6,062 bases of DNA from DASSBG01 sp965651365. GTDB lineage: Bacteria > Pseudomonadota > Gammaproteobacteria > Xanthomonadales > Rhodanobacteraceae. Every line of letters begins with the position of its first letter. The stretch's first letter is position 1. The notes beneath the pieces were generated by a model. It was not told the DNA's origin, searched no databases, and was given only the letters and a program-made list of their open reading frames with translations. The position numbers and the translations under genes are program-made. The stretch is taken from contig CBFGSA010000147.1 in the NCBI GenBank assembly GCA_965651365.1, positions 1 through 6,062 of the forward strand. The letters run 5' to 3'. Shown in pieces: positions 1-5,103 of the stretch.

Positions 1-8
1 GTCGCCAC

Positions 9-33
9 GGTGGGCAGGTGAAGCCAGCCCACC
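9..33. repeat. Imperfectly spaced palindrome, 7-bp arms
   Basis: GGTGGGC at 9-15 is exactly complementary to GCCCACC at 27-33, with an 11-nt spacer. On the minus strand it reads as a GTAGGGTGGGCT-like segment followed by the complementary arm. From memory, similar GGTGGGC/GCCCACC palindromes recur between genes in many proteobacteria, so this may be one copy of a dispersed element. It lies beyond the 3' end of the GNAT gene and could be a weak hairpin in its transcript. No T-run follows it on either strand, so I do not call it a terminator. Confidence 0.4.
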
Positions 34-135
34 CTACCGCACTCGCGCCTCATCGAAAGCGCGGATGCAGATATCCATGCCCACTCCACGCGTCTCGCAG
101 CGCTCGGCCCCGGAATTACGCCAAAGTACGGACTC

Positions 136-177
136 CGCCGCTTCCCGCTTACGGCTTTCCGCTCCCCGCTCCCCGCT
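136..177 (-). repeat. Six-unit heptanucleotide tandem repeat (AGCGGRN) after GNAT stop
   Basis: Read on the minus strand from 177 down to 136, the sequence splits into six consecutive 7-nt units: AGCGGGG, AGCGGGG, AGCGGAA, AGCCGTA, AGCGGGA, AGCGGCG. The first two are identical and the rest are degenerate. The first base of the array is the last base of the GNAT TAA stop codon. Purine-rich heptamer arrays at gene ends usually arise by slippage. No gene or terminator is visible within it. Confidence 0.6.
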
Positions 178-722
178 TACGCTTGCGCGGCAAGGCGCTC
201 CTGGTGTTCGACCGGCGGGTAGTAGGCGAAGATGCTGGTGGGTGAGCCGAGAAAATCGGTTTCCTCGACACGTTCGCCGTGCAGCCGCTGCACCACGCCC
301 AGCGAGGCGTCGTTGCCCTTGCGGATCAGGCTGATCACGCGCGGCAGCTTGAGTGTGTCCCAGGCAAAGTCCAGCGCAGCCTGCGAGGCTTCGGTGGCGT
401 AGCCATGGTGACGATGCTGGCGCACCAGCATCCAGCCCAGTTCCACGCCGGGCCAGCCTTCCGGTCGCATCAAGCCGGCGCGCCCCACAAAAACCCGGTC
501 GCTGGCCCGCTCCAGCGCCCACATGCCATGGCCGCGCAGTGCCCAGTGGCCCATCAGCATGGCCATCGAGCGCCAGGCGTACATCCGGTCCAGCGGCTCG
601 CCGCTGCCGACAAAACGGGTCGACTCCGGATCGGCCAGCATTGCCGCGTAGTCGTCGAAATGGCGTTCCGCGAACGGCACCAGACGCAGGCGTTCGGTTT
701 CAATGTCGGGAATTTCGTACAT
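177..722 (-). CDS. GNAT family N-acetyltransferase (RimJ/RimL-like)
   Basis: This 181-residue protein has the length and layout of a RimJ/RimL-type acetyl-CoA-dependent N-acetyltransferase, a cytoplasmic enzyme that acetylates a protein N-terminus or a small amine. It opens with the family-typical ETERLRLVPF segment (residues 9-17). The central strand carries ELGWML (94-99). The acetyl-CoA pyrophosphate loop is RQHRHHGYATEA (101-112). The region around N137 and S140 (RKGNDASLGV) matches the conserved Asn/Ser segment of motif B. The substrate cannot be read from sequence. The ATG at 720-722 is the only start that gives a full N-terminus. Its ribosome binding site is poor, a GGGG about 10 nt upstream, and may be masked by a hairpin (see 730-767). 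It is a single gene, and a terminator separates it from the ComEA-like gene upstream. Family confidence is high; specific function is unknown. Confidence 0.9.
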   Translation of the reverse strand: MYEIPDIETERLRLVPFAERHFDDYAAMLADPESTRFVGSGEPLDRMYAWRSMAMLMGHWALRGHGMWALERASDRVFVGRAGLMRPEGWPGVELGWMLVRQHRHHGYATEASQAALDFAWDTLKLPRVISLIRKGNDASLGVVQRLHGERVEETDFLGSPTSIFAYYPPVEHQERLAAQA

Positions 723-729
723 GGCAGTT

Positions 730-767
730 CAGCCCCGGTTGCTGATGCAATCAGCAGTTCAGGGCTG
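730..767 (-). promoter_or_regulatory. Nested hairpin in GNAT leader, pairing the Shine-Dalgarno region
   Basis: In the minus-strand transcript CAGCCC (767-762) can pair with GGGCTG (735-730). Between them TGCTGAT (756-750) pairs perfectly with ATCAGCA (746-740) around a TGC loop. The outer stem takes up most of the only purine-rich stretch (GGGG) upstream of the GNAT ATG. A 9-bp direct repeat, GCAGTTCAG, also occurs here at 724-732 and 754-762. The structure could limit translation initiation. That role is inferred; the pairing is directly visible. Confidence 0.4.
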
Positions 768-789
768 CGAATCAAGGTGGAATGCGCCC

Positions 790-818
790 ATTGTCGGCAC
801 TTGCGTTGCCAGTTGCAA
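790..818 (-). promoter_or_regulatory. Candidate sigma70 promoter for GNAT gene
   Basis: On the minus strand TTGCAA (818-813) and GACAAT (795-790) are 17 nt apart. Each matches 4 of 6 consensus bases for -35 and -10. It lies just downstream of the terminator of the preceding gene, where the GNAT gene needs its own promoter. It predicts a leader of about 60 nt that contains the nested hairpin. The match is moderate, so this is a candidate only. Confidence 0.35.
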
Positions 819-833
819 GCGTCCATCGAGCGC

Positions 834-868
834 AAAAATCGGCCGGAATCGGCGAACCGATTCCGGCC
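834..868 (-). terminator. Rho-independent terminator of the ComEA-like transcript
   Basis: GGCCGGAATCGG (841-852) and CCGATTCCGGCC (857-868) are perfectly complementary, giving a 12-bp stem. The loop reads TTCG on the minus strand. The minus strand then continues GATTTTTGCG, so a five-T run (838-834) follows the stem closely. On the plus strand no T-run follows the stem, so polarity is leftward. It ends the transcript that comes from the ComEA-like gene and the GGA-hairpin cluster. Confidence 0.85.
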
Positions 869-1023
869 TGCGAGGGACATCCCTGTCCGTGGCATCCTGC
901 CTGGCTGGTCATCCCTGACCCAGCGCGTCCTGCGCTTGGCACATTCCTGTGCGCGTTTCGTCCTGATCGGGTGCGTCCTGCACCCGGGTGCACATCCTTG
1001 TGCGTTGGTTCGTCCTTTTGGAC
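834..1023 (-). ncRNA. Candidate CsrA/RsmA-binding RNA: GGA-hairpin 3' UTR or derived sRNA
   Basis: The 190 nt between the ComEA-like stop codon and the end of the terminator form a chain of mini-hairpins on the minus strand, each exposing a GGA. Perfect examples are GGACA-GGGA-TGTCC, GGTCA-GGGA-TGACC, GCACA-GGAA-TGTGC and GCACA-AGGA-TGTGC. The last contains ACAAGGATGT, which fits the published CsrA SELEX core ACARGGAUGU, where ACA pairs with UGU and GGA is in the loop. Repeated GGA loops plus a final intrinsic terminator are the hallmark of CsrB, RsmY and RsmZ sponge RNAs. GGA loops, terminator and upstream gene all share one strand. I see no convincing promoter inside the ComEA-like gene, so the RNA is more likely a 3' UTR or its processing product than an independent gene. 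CsrA binding is inferred. The alternative is a dispersed hairpin repeat with no regulatory role. Confidence 0.5.
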
Positions 1024-1024
1024 C
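875..1024 (-). repeat. Array of about nine degenerate mini-palindromes with GGA loops
   Basis: Plus-strand positions of the units, with the loop as read on the minus strand: 875-888 (5-bp stem, GGGA); 891-901 (4-bp, GGA); 907-920 (5-bp, GGGA); 922-936 (5-bp, AGGAC); 939-952 (5-bp, GGAA); 953-970 (degenerate, about 2 bp, AGGAC); 968-986 (7-bp, AGGAC); 990-1003 (5-bp, AGGA); 1007-1024 (degenerate, AAGGAC). Units are spaced about 16 nt apart. The stems differ in sequence, yet seven keep perfect complementarity, while the loop core stays close to CARGGAYG. The last unit touches the TAG stop codon of the ComEA-like gene and can instead fold as GTCC-AAAA-GGAC. Confidence 0.85.
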
Positions 1025-1296
1025 TACTTGCCGGATACCCTGATGGCGTCCTTGTTGTGGGCGATGGTGCGCTCGCCAATGCCCTTGACCTGGGCCAGCT
1101 GGCTGGCGTTCTTGAACGGGCCGTGTGCCTTGCGGTATTCGACGATGGCCTTGGCTTTGCTCATGCCCACGCCATCGAGCGACTTGGCCAGGGTGGCGGC
1201 ATCGGCCGTATTGACGTTGACCGGCGTGGCGGCGACAGAGGCCATGCTGAAAGCCAGGCCCAACACTGCGGGTGCGACAAATCGAATCAGTTTCAT
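1024..1296 (-). CDS. ComEA-like secreted helix-hairpin-helix DNA-binding protein
   Basis: The 90-residue product begins with a signal peptide: MKLIR, a hydrophobic core (VAPAVLGLAF) and a likely cleavage site after VAA at residue 23. The mature part of about 67 residues is a ComEA-type double helix-hairpin-helix domain. VNVNTADAATLAK (26-38) is the classic entry, DGVGMSKAKAIVEYR (41-55) the first hairpin, and KGIGERTIAHNKDAI (71-85) the second. ComEA proteins bind double-stranded DNA without sequence specificity; in Gram-negatives they act in the periplasm and help draw incoming DNA through the outer membrane during transformation. This is the short one-domain form usual there. The ATG at 1294-1296 is chosen because the signal peptide starts there and AAGGAG (1308-1303) lies 6 nt upstream; a longer upstream extension is not protein-like. 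It is monocistronic, divergent from the M20 gene, and has an unusual structured 3' UTR. Confidence 0.9.
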   Translation of the reverse strand: MKLIRFVAPAVLGLAFSMASVAATPVNVNTADAATLAKSLDGVGMSKAKAIVEYRKAHGPFKNASQLAQVKGIGERTIAHNKDAIRVSGK

Positions 1297-1308
1297 CCTT
1301 CTCTCCTT
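1297..1308 (-). promoter_or_regulatory. Strong Shine-Dalgarno of ComEA-like gene, with GGA motifs
   Basis: The minus strand reads CAAGGAGAGAAGGATG into the start codon. AAGGAG is a near-perfect ribosome binding site 6 nt from the ATG and fixes the start. The same stretch has two GGA triplets, one in the Shine-Dalgarno and one (AAGGATG) overlapping the start codon. That is where CsrA-family repressors typically bind, and the gene also carries GGA hairpins at its 3' end. Confidence 0.6.
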
Positions 1309-1314
1309 GAATCG

Positions 1315-1342
1315 TTGCGGGGCGGTGCTGCCTGCACCGCAA
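1315..1342 (-). promoter_or_regulatory. Leader hairpin with two alternative pairings upstream of ComEA-like gene
   Basis: GCGGTGC (1322-1328) is exactly complementary to GCACCGC (1334-1340) around a 5-nt loop, AGGCA on the minus strand. TTGCGG (1315-1320) is exactly complementary to CCGCAA (1337-1342), which overlaps the first stem, so the two folds exclude each other. The element ends about 18 nt from the ComEA-like start, leaving the Shine-Dalgarno free in both folds. A role as a leader switch is speculative, and no convincing minus-strand promoter is visible beyond it. Confidence 0.35.
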
Positions 1343-1431
1343 CTCCACTTTATCCAGGGCAAGCGCCAAAGACAGCCGGTGCACTCCGCGCCCGCAGGTC
1401 GGTCCTGAGTGCCGCCCGGCGTAGGCCTGCA

Positions 1432-1459
1432 CCGACACACCATGGCAGCCTGTTAGAAT
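1432..1459 (+). promoter_or_regulatory. Candidate promoter of M20-rhomboid-DUF2254 operon
   Basis: TAGAAT (1454-1459) matches the -10 consensus in 5 of 6 bases and is preceded by TG at 1451-1452, an extended -10. CCGACA (1432-1437) is a 4 of 6 match to -35, with a 16-nt spacer. Transcription would start near 1466, giving a short leader of about 30 nt before the M20 ATG. Confidence 0.55.
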
Positions 1460-1495
1460 TGCGGCTCTTGTGTGGTGATTTCCAGAGGGTCGAAC

Positions 1496-2932
1496 ATGGA
1501 CAGCAGCAAACTGCGTGATTTTGTGGGTGGCGTGTGGGACGACGAGGTCGTGCCGCAGCTGGTCGAATACATCAAGATCCCCAACAAGTCGCCCATGTTC
1601 GACAAGAAGTGGGTGGAGCACGGCTACATGGACGCTGCCGTGGACCTGATGGAGAAATGGGCGCGCTCCAAACTGGCTGACCTGCCGGGTGCGACGTTGG
1701 AGGTGGTGCGCCTGGAAGGGCGCACACCGCTGATCTACATCGAGGTGCCGGCGCACGGCATGCCCGAGGGCAACGACGACACCGTGGTGCTGTACGGTCA
1801 CCTGGACAAGCAGCCGGAAATGACCGGTTGGGCGGACGATCTCGGCCCCTGGAAACCGGTGCTGAAGGGCGACAAGCTCTATGGCCGTGGCGGGGCCGAT
1901 GACGGCTATGCCATTTTCGGTTCGCTGACGGCCCTGCTGGGCCTGCATCAGCAGGGCGTGGCACATGCGCGCTGCGTGGTGTTGATTGAGGCCTGCGAGG
2001 AATCGGGCAGCTACGACCTGCCGCATTATGTCGACCATCTGGCCGACCGCATCGGCAACCCGTCTCTGGTGGTCTGCCTGGATTCCGGTTGCGCCAACTA
2101 TGACCAGCTCTGGCTGACCACCTCGCTGCGTGGCATGACCGGCGGCGAGCTGTCGGTGGAAGTGCTGACCGAGGGCGTGCACTCGGGCGACGCCTCGGGC
2201 GTGGTGCCCGACAGCTTCCGCGTCATTCGCGAGCTGCTGTCGCGACTGGAGGATGCGGCCACTGGCAAGATCAAGCCGCAGGAGCTGTATGCCGATATTC
2301 CCGAAGAGCGCGTGCAGCAGGCGCGACAGTGCGCCGAGATCCTGGGTGATGAGGTGTACAGCAAGTTTCCCTGGGTCGATGGCATGCATCCGGTCGCCGA
2401 TGACCGCGTTGAGCTGATTCTAAACCGGACCTGGCGGCCGCAACTTGCGGTTACCGGTGTGGGCGGCATTCCGGCTCTGGCCGATGCCGGCAACGTGCTG
2501 CGGCCCGGCACCGCGCTGACCCTGAGCCTGCGTGTACCGCCAACCGTCAACGGCAAGAAGGCCGGCGAATTCGTCAAGCAACTGCTGGAATCCGATCCAC
2601 CTTACGGCGCCAGGGTCGAGTTCAAGGTCGAAAAGGATGGTGGCGGCTGGAATGCGCCACCCCTGTCGCCGTGGCTGACCGAATCGGTGGCCGAGGCCTC
2701 GCGCCAGGCCTTCGGCGCCGAGGCGGCCTACATGGGCGAGGGCGGCTCGATTCCCTTCATGGGCATGCTGGGCGAAAAGTTTCCCCAGGCGCAGTTCCTG
2801 ATCACCGGCGTGCTCGGTCCGCATTCCAATGCCCACGGTCCGAATGAGTTCCTGCATATCCCGACCGGCAAGCGCGTGACCATGGTGGTGGCCATGGTGC
2901 TGGCCGACCACGCGCGCCAGTCGGCCGGCTGA
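1496..2932 (+). CDS. M20 family metallopeptidase (dipeptidase/carnosinase type)
   Basis: A 478-residue zinc-dependent exopeptidase of the M20 family, the group of carnosinase CNDP2 and related dipeptidases. It is cytosolic by appearance, with no signal peptide. The two-metal site is complete: GHLDKQP gives H102 and catalytic D104; GRGGADD gives bridging D135; EACEESGS gives E168 (general base) and E169; CLDSG gives D196; AHGPNEF gives H447. H229 in GVHSG corresponds to the substrate-binding His of the dimerisation (lid) domain, roughly residues 210-380. Length is normal for the family. The ATG at 1496 is preferred over an upstream GTG at 1472 because AGAGGG (1484-1489) is 6 nt before it and MDSSKL fits the family N-terminus. 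The likely role is hydrolysis of di- or short peptides; exact specificity is not readable. The rhomboid gene starts 3 nt after its stop, so the two are probably translationally coupled. Confidence 0.93.
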   Translation: MDSSKLRDFVGGVWDDEVVPQLVEYIKIPNKSPMFDKKWVEHGYMDAAVDLMEKWARSKLADLPGATLEVVRLEGRTPLIYIEVPAHGMPEGNDDTVVLYGHLDKQPEMTGWADDLGPWKPVLKGDKLYGRGGADDGYAIFGSLTALLGLHQQGVAHARCVVLIEACEESGSYDLPHYVDHLADRIGNPSLVVCLDSGCANYDQLWLTTSLRGMTGGELSVEVLTEGVHSGDASGVVPDSFRVIRELLSRLEDAATGKIKPQELYADIPEERVQQARQCAEILGDEVYSKFPWVDGMHPVADDRVELILNRTWRPQLAVTGVGGIPALADAGNVLRPGTALTLSLRVPPTVNGKKAGEFVKQLLESDPPYGARVEFKVEKDGGGWNAPPLSPWLTESVAEASRQAFGAEAAYMGEGGSIPFMGMLGEKFPQAQFLITGVLGPHSNAHGPNEFLHIPTGKRVTMVVAMVLADHARQSAG

Positions 2933-2935
2933 GCC

Positions 2936-3595
2936 ATGCCCTTCGATCTGCCGCCGGTCACGCGTGCACTGCTGATCGCCAATGTCGCGGTGTATCTGCT
3001 GCAGATGCTCACCGGCGGCGATTTTCTGGTGCTGCATTTTGCACTGTGGCCCTGGGGACCGGATCAGCCGCTGGGCTACCTGGCCGACGGCACGCTGGTG
3101 ACGGCCGGCTTCCGCCCCTGGCAACTGGTGAGCTATGCGTTCATGCACGGCGGCTGGGCGCATATCTTCTTCAACATGTTTGCGCTTTTCATGTTCGGTG
3201 GCCCGATCGAGCGGCTGCTGGGCAAGCGCGAGTTTCTGATTTACTACTTCGTGTGCCTGGTCATGGCCGCGATTGCGCAATTGCTGGTGGTGCACTTCTT
3301 CACCGGCGGCTTTTATCCGACCCTGGGTGCGTCGGGCGCCATCTTCGGCATCTTGCTGGCTTTCGGCATGTTCTTCCCGCACCAGCGTCTGATGCTTTTG
3401 TTTCCGCCCATTCCGATGCCGGCTTGGCTTTTCGTTTCCGGCTATGTGGTGATCGAGCTGGTGCTGGGCGTCACGCGCACCCAGTCCGGCGTGGCGCATT
3501 TTGCCCACCTGGGTGGTGCGCTGGCTGGTTTCGTGCTGATTGAGTACTGGCGCGGCAAATTGCCGATCAAACCCAAACGACGCCTGATGCGCTGA
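2936..3595 (+). CDS. Rhomboid family intramembrane serine protease
   Basis: A 219-residue polytopic membrane protein with a bacterial six-helix rhomboid core. The catalytic dyad is visible: S133 in GASGAIFG (131-138) and H191 in HFAHLGGALAG (188-198). The oxyanion-side residues H76 and N80 occur in HGGWAHIFFNM (71-81), equivalent to the HxxxN motif of GlpG. Hydrophobic segments lie near residues 8-26, 63-88, 98-121, 131-147, 160-180 and 186-203. A positively charged tail (KPKRRLMR) is probably cytoplasmic. Rhomboids cut transmembrane substrates within the bilayer; the substrate here is unknown. There is no added cytoplasmic or zinc-ribbon domain, so this is the minimal form. Only 3 nt separate it from the M20 stop and its own Shine-Dalgarno is weak, so it likely relies on coupling. 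The DUF2254 gene starts 16 nt downstream. Confidence 0.93.
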   Translation: MPFDLPPVTRALLIANVAVYLLQMLTGGDFLVLHFALWPWGPDQPLGYLADGTLVTAGFRPWQLVSYAFMHGGWAHIFFNMFALFMFGGPIERLLGKREFLIYYFVCLVMAAIAQLLVVHFFTGGFYPTLGASGAIFGILLAFGMFFPHQRLMLLFPPIPMPAWLFVSGYVVIELVLGVTRTQSGVAHFAHLGGALAGFVLIEYWRGKLPIKPKRRLMR

Positions 3596-3611
3596 GGGCA
3601 GGCGCAAGCTG

Positions 3612-4955
3612 ATGCGGATACCGGGCTTTTATCGACTCAGATTGTGGCTGGACCGTTTGCGAACGAGCCTGTGGTTCGTGCCGAGCCTGATTGTCCTGGC
3701 CAGTGTGGTGCTGGCCTTCGGGGTGCTACGCATCGATGCGGCGCTGCCGACGAAGTGGTGGGATGAGGCGCCAGGTCTGGCAGAACTGTTTGACGTGCGC
3801 ATTGGTGGGGCGATGGCCACGCTGCAAGCCATCGGAACCTCGATCATGACCATCGCCGGCGTGGTGTTCTCGATCACCATTGCCGCCATGACCCTGGCCT
3901 CGGGGCAATACACCTCGCGGGTGCTTCGCAACTTCATCCGCGATCGCGCCAACCAGGCCGTGCTGGGGATCTTCCTGGGAATTTTCGTCTACTGCATGCT
4001 GGTGATGCGCTCGCTTTCCGGTATCAGCGAGAACAGCCATGCGCCACCGGTAGCGCTGCTGATGTCGCTGGTTCTGGCGTTTGTCGGCATTGCCATGCTG
4101 ATCTACTTCATCCACCACATCGCGATGAGCCTGCAGGCCACGCGCGTGGTTGCCGCCATCGCCGAAAGCGCGCTGCCTTCGGTGGATCGGCATTTCCCCG
4201 ATCCATTCGAGCCCTCCGACGAGGATGGCGCGAAGCCGTCCAGCCCCGAGGGTTGGCGGCGTCGCACCTTGCGCTCCGGGCGCAACGGCTATGTCACCGG
4301 CGTTAATCACGACGAGTTGCTGGCTTTGGCCGACAAACACGATTGTCTGGTGCGGGTGCGGCGTGGCCCCGGCCAGTTCGTGACCGAGGGCGAGGCGATC
4401 GGACAGCTTCAATCGAAAGACAAGCTGGATGAGGATGCCATGTCGGCATTCCACGGCGCCTGGTCGTTCAGCACCGAGCGTACGCTCGAAAATGATCCGG
4501 GCTATGGCTTGCGGCAGTTGGTCGACGTGGCGCTCAAGGCACTGTCACCCGGTGTCAACGAAACCACCACCGGCGTGATGTGCGTCAACTGGATCGGCGT
4601 CATGCTGGTGCGCATGGCTGGTCGACGAATGCCGCCGCGCTATCGCTCGAAGGACGACGTCCTGCGCGTGCTCACCAATGCCCTGGGCATGAGCGAGTTC
4701 ATTCATCTGGGTTTTGACCAGATCCGGCAAAATGCGAATGGCAATGTGGCCGTGCTCAAGCGGCAACTTGAAGTATTGCTGACCCTGGCTACGGGGCCGG
4801 GTGCGCGCGAGTGCCGTGAGGCCGTGAACGCACAGGCTGATGCCATCGAGTCGATGCTCGACCCCGGCATTGCCTGGCCGCCTGATCGCCAGGTGCTGGA
4901 GGATCTGCTTGATGCGATCCGCAATGCCGTGGACAGCGAATCCGGCAACCTCTGA
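3612..4955 (+). CDS. DUF2254 family membrane protein
   Basis: A 447-residue inner-membrane protein of the DUF2254 family, which has no biochemical function known to me. The N-terminal part is membranous, with hydrophobic segments near residues 20-40, 73-95, 115-134 and 147-170. The signature TIAGVVFSITIAAMTLASGQ (80-99) is followed by RVLRNFIRDR (103-112), matching the family pattern of a helix and a basic cytoplasmic loop. A soluble domain of about 270 residues follows. In it RTLENDPGYGLRQLVDVALK (290-309) and ALSPGVNETTTG (310-321) match the most conserved family block. In most members I recall the second motif reads SPxxNDPxTA, so NETTT is a divergence. The ATG at 3612 is in frame with the whole first helix, with GAGGG about 12 nt upstream. 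It is third in the M20-rhomboid operon. I see no clear terminator after it. Confidence 0.88.
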   Translation: MRIPGFYRLRLWLDRLRTSLWFVPSLIVLASVVLAFGVLRIDAALPTKWWDEAPGLAELFDVRIGGAMATLQAIGTSIMTIAGVVFSITIAAMTLASGQYTSRVLRNFIRDRANQAVLGIFLGIFVYCMLVMRSLSGISENSHAPPVALLMSLVLAFVGIAMLIYFIHHIAMSLQATRVVAAIAESALPSVDRHFPDPFEPSDEDGAKPSSPEGWRRRTLRSGRNGYVTGVNHDELLALADKHDCLVRVRRGPGQFVTEGEAIGQLQSKDKLDEDAMSAFHGAWSFSTERTLENDPGYGLRQLVDVALKALSPGVNETTTGVMCVNWIGVMLVRMAGRRMPPRYRSKDDVLRVLTNALGMSEFIHLGFDQIRQNANGNVAVLKRQLEVLLTLATGPGARECREAVNAQADAIESMLDPGIAWPPDRQVLEDLLDAIRNAVDSESGNL

Positions 4956-5055
4956 GCTGGGGCTGGTCAGTGATTTCCGAGGCTCGCGTCCGGAACAGCA
5001 CAAAAAATCGTCAAAACGTGATGCTGCTGGCACTTTTCGGGATCGTTGTGGCATG

Positions 5056-5073
5056 CAAACTGCATTCAGTTTG
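5056..5073. promoter_or_regulatory. Perfect 7-bp palindrome upstream of the small unrecognised gene
   Basis: CAAACTG (5056-5062) and CAGTTTG (5067-5073) are perfect inverted repeats around CATT. The element ends 30 nt before the start chosen for the next gene. It could be an operator or an mRNA hairpin; no T-run follows it. A related sequence, CAAACTGTTTGAC, occurs at 5118-5130, identical apart from a missing CATTCAG. Confidence 0.4.
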
Positions 5074-5103
5074 ACAGTCACTACTGCCTTGAGCACGGTA
5101 ACC

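Noticed and set aside
800..819. CTTGC...GCAAG inverted repeat between terminator and GNAT promoter
   Set aside because: Only 5 bp with a 10-nt loop and overlapping the proposed -35; not above chance expectation.
875..1024. CRISPR-like periodic array
   Set aside because: Units are about 16 nt, stems are not conserved in sequence, and there are no unique spacers or cas genes. The periodicity comes from hairpins.
554..2389. Very long open frame on the minus strand (611 codons) across the intergenic region and antisense to the M20 gene
   Set aside because: The translation is His/Gln/Arg-rich with no domain; it runs through the GGA hairpin array and across the real ComEA-like, GNAT and M20 genes. 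It is an open antisense frame caused by high GC.
2420..3607. 395-codon minus-strand open frame opposite the M20 and rhomboid genes
   Set aside because: His/Gln/Arg-rich composition without motifs, exactly antisense to two genes with complete catalytic motifs.
5001..5040. A-rich and T-rich runs after the DUF2254 stop as a possible operon terminator
   Set aside because: The A-run (5002-5007) and TTTT (5034-5037) are not preceded by a GC-rich stem of the right polarity.
5071..5099. Perfect -35 hexamer TTGACA upstream of the small unrecognised gene
   Set aside because: At 16-18 nt downstream there is no -10-like hexamer, and transcription would start at or inside the ATG at 5104.
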